Shown piece by piece: positions 4,800-6,495 of a stretch of 6,495 nt of DNA (its first letter is position 1; each line of letters opens with the position of its first letter). The notes beneath the pieces are model-generated. The model did not search any database. It had not been told where the DNA came from and worked only from the letters and a program-made list of their open reading frames with translations. The stretch lies in NCBI GenBank assembly GCA_021413665.1, contig JAIOPW010000465.1, forward strand, positions 1 to 6,495, given 5' to 3'. Both the position numbers and the translations under genes were made by a program. The DNA comes from Rhodocyclales bacterium. GTDB taxonomy: Bacteria > Pseudomonadota > Gammaproteobacteria > Burkholderiales > Rhodocyclaceae.

Positions 4800-5894
4800 T
4801 CACACGTTGAACAGGAAGTTGAGCACGTCGCCGTCCCTGACCACGTATTCCTTGCCTTCCGCCCGCATCTTGCCGGCTTCCTTGGCGCCCGCTTCACCCT
4901 TGTAGGTAATGAAATCGTCGAAGGCGATGGTCTGGGCGCGGATGAAGCCCTTCTCGAAATCGGTATGGATCACGCCGGCCGCCTGCGGCGCCGTGTCGCC
5001 GGCGTGAATCGTCCAGGCCCGCACTTCCTTTACACCCGCAGTAAAGTAGGTTTGCAGGCCGAGCAGCTTGTATCCGGCGTGGATCAGACGGTTCAGCCCC
5101 GGCTCGGTCAGTCCGAGATCGGCCAGGAACATCTGTTTTTCATCGTCTTCCAGATCGGCGATTTCGGACTCGATGGCAGCACAAACCGCGACCACTTCGG
5201 CCTTTTCCTCTGCCGCATGGCGGCGCACCGCCTCGACATGGGGATTGTTTTCGAAGCCGCCTTCCTTGACGTTGGCGACATACAGCACCGGTTTGGCCGT
5301 AATAAGGTAGAAGGGCTTGAGCAGGGCCCATTCTTCCTTCGAAAAATCCAGGGCGCGGATGGCCTTGGCCTGGTTCAACTGGACCAGGCATCGCTCCAGC
5401 ACCGGCACCAGCAATTTGGCATCCTTGTCGCCGCCCGCCTTGGCCTGCTTCGCGTAGCGATTCAATGCGCGCTCCACCGCCGTCATGTCGGCCAATGCCA
5501 ATTCCGTATCGATGACCTCGATGTCCGACAGCGGATCGATCTTGCCCGCCACGTGAATCACGTTATCGTCGGCGAAGCAGCGCACGACATGGACGATGGC
5601 ATCGGTTTCGCGAATGTTGGCGAGGAACTGGTTGCCAAGACCCTCGCCTTTGCTGGCCCCGGCCACCAGTCCGGCGATGTCGACAAACTCGACGATGGCC
5701 GGTTGAATCTTCTGCGGCTTGACGATGGCGGACAGGGCGGCCAGGCGTGGATCCGGAACCTCGACAATGCCGACGTTGGGCTCGATGGTGCAGAAGGGGT
5801 AATTCTCCGCCGCGATGCCCGACTTGGTCAGGGCGTTGAAGAGGGTGGACTTGCCGACGTTGGGCAGGCCGACGATGCCGCATTTGAGGCTCAT
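4800..5894 (-). CDS. ychF: Redox-responsive Obg-family ATPase YchF (OLA1 type)
   Basis: YchF is a universally conserved P-loop protein of the Obg family that hydrolyses ATP and associates with ribosomes. The 364-residue product has the full layout. The P-loop is G9LPNVGKS16, a Cys at 35 (NYPFCTIEPN) matches the redox-sensitive position described for the E. coli protein, and the G3 motif is D72IAG75. H114 (NVIHV) replaces the catalytic Gln of other Obg proteins. The G4 position is N208VKE, the variant typical of the ATP-preferring YchF branch. A coiled-coil/helical insert covers about 125-200 and a TGS domain covers about 280-362. It ends in DGDVLNFLFNV as usual. An AAAGGAAG ribosome site (5902-5909) lies 7 bases upstream inside the end of pth, and the ATGA overlap with pth shows an operon. 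Nothing is abnormal. Confidence 0.97.
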   Translation of the reverse strand: MSLKCGIVGLPNVGKSTLFNALTKSGIAAENYPFCTIEPNVGIVEVPDPRLAALSAIVKPQKIQPAIVEFVDIAGLVAGASKGEGLGNQFLANIRETDAIVHVVRCFADDNVIHVAGKIDPLSDIEVIDTELALADMTAVERALNRYAKQAKAGGDKDAKLLVPVLERCLVQLNQAKAIRALDFSKEEWALLKPFYLITAKPVLYVANVKEGGFENNPHVEAVRRHAAEEKAEVVAVCAAIESEIADLEDDEKQMFLADLGLTEPGLNRLIHAGYKLLGLQTYFTAGVKEVRAWTIHAGDTAPQAAGVIHTDFEKGFIRAQTIAFDDFITYKGEAGAKEAGKMRAEGKEYVVRDGDVLNFLFNV

Positions 5895-6495
5895 GGGTTT
5901 TCTTCCTTTGGTGCTTCTTTTGGCAACGCGGGCTTTGAATTGATGCGCTGCGTGGCCGCGGAAAAATCACCACGCGCAAGCATTGGCCAGGCCAGCAGCG
6001 CGCGGTCAAGGGCGGCGTCGATCTCACCGCGTTCCTCCTTGCGCGGCGCCTTCAGCACGTAGTCCACGACCTCGTTTTTGTCGCCGGGATGGCCGATGCC
6101 GATGCGCAGCCGCCAGTAGTCCTGGGTGCCCAGATGCGCCGTGATGTCCTTGAGGCCGTTGTGACCACCCAGGCCGCCACCGAACTTGAGCCGCATCTGG
6201 CCCGGCGGCAGGTCCAGTTCGTCATGCAGGACCAGCATTTCGGCCGGCTCGATACGGTAAAACTGCGTCAGCGCCCGGACCGACTGGCCGCAACGGTTCA
6301 TGAAAGTCTGCGGCAGCAGAAGCCAGAGATCGGTACCGGCGGGGCGCGCCTTGCCGGCCAGCCCGTGGTAGCGGGATTCGCGGGCAAAGGAGGCGCCGAG
6401 TTCGCGTGCCAGGCGCTCACAAAGCCAAAACCCGGCGTTGTGCCGGGTTTCAGCGTATTCGGCCCCGGGATTACCGAGGCCGACTATCAGACGCA
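5891..6495 (-). CDS. pth: Peptidyl-tRNA hydrolase Pth (5' end outside window)
   Basis: Pth frees tRNA from prematurely released peptidyl-tRNA. About 200 codons are present and only the first few are missing, since the frame reads RLIVGLGNPGAEYAETRHNAGF from the window edge. The catalytic His is in TRHNAGF. LPQTFMNRCG, HDELDLPPG (the conserved Asp) and GGHNGLKDI (the conserved Asn) are all intact. IGIGHPGDKNEVVDYVL follows, as usual. The ATG at 6301 is the internal Met of QTFMNR and not the start. The C-terminal tail (PALPKEAPKEENP) is short, charged and variable in the family. The stop overlaps the ychF ATG by 4 bases. The pth-ychF pairing is common in betaproteobacteria and gammaproteobacteria, often with rplY just upstream, which would lie beyond this window. 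Confidence 0.97.
   Translation of the reverse strand, partial: RLIVGLGNPGAEYAETRHNAGFWLCERLARELGASFARESRYHGLAGKARPAGTDLWLLLPQTFMNRCGQSVRALTQFYRIEPAEMLVLHDELDLPPGQMRLKFGGGLGGHNGLKDITAHLGTQDYWRLRIGIGHPGDKNEVVDYVLKAPRKEERGEIDAALDRALLAWPMLARGDFSAATQRINSKPALPKEAPKEENP

Noticed and set aside
4656..6062. A 468-codon open frame on the plus strand across the ychF-pth region
   Set aside because: It is the antisense of ychF and pth, both with complete family motifs. The translation has no recognisable domain and starts in the repeat.

Overview
The window reads as a housekeeping stretch of a GC-rich proteobacterial chromosome, most likely a betaproteobacterium near the Rhodocyclales or Nitrosomonadales. 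The reasons are the pal-cpoB-queE and pth-ychF gene orders, the high GC, the tight gene packing and the style of the proteins. The taxon is an inference from gene order and protein style; no 16S rRNA or other marker is present.

Layout. 1-1751 (+): the end of a Tol-Pal cluster, with the C-terminal part of pal, complete cpoB, and queE starting inside the cpoB stop codon. 1756-3170 (-): gluQRS followed by a small CoA-binding-fold gene joined to it by an ATGA overlap; this pair converges on queE with 4 bases between. 3171-3251: a short divergent intergenic region. 3252-4643 (+): a thioredoxin-like gene, then a six-helix membrane protein with one PAS domain and no output domain. 4644-4799: a gene-free gap with a palindromic repeat and a likely terminator for ychF. 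4800-6495 (-): pth, whose 5' end lies outside the window, and ychF, joined by another ATGA overlap.

How the genes relate. Pal and CpoB belong to the envelope-constriction machinery. QueE makes the 7-deazaguanine precursor of queuosine, and GluQRS glutamylates queuosine in tRNA-Asp, so an early and a very late step of one tRNA-modification route lie within 500 bases on opposite strands. Pth and YchF are translation-associated. The thioredoxin and PAS genes are co-directional but have no proven link.

The most unusual signal is a small palindromic repeat family. Two tandem 21-base hairpin units sit in frame inside queE, differing by a compensated base pair in the stem. The core recurs in inverted orientation just after the PAS gene, and a weaker look-alike lies in the 3' end of gluQRS. 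It looks like a REP/MITE-type miniature element able to insert in frame into coding sequence. The rest of the window is ordinary core genome, and I see no new multi-gene system.
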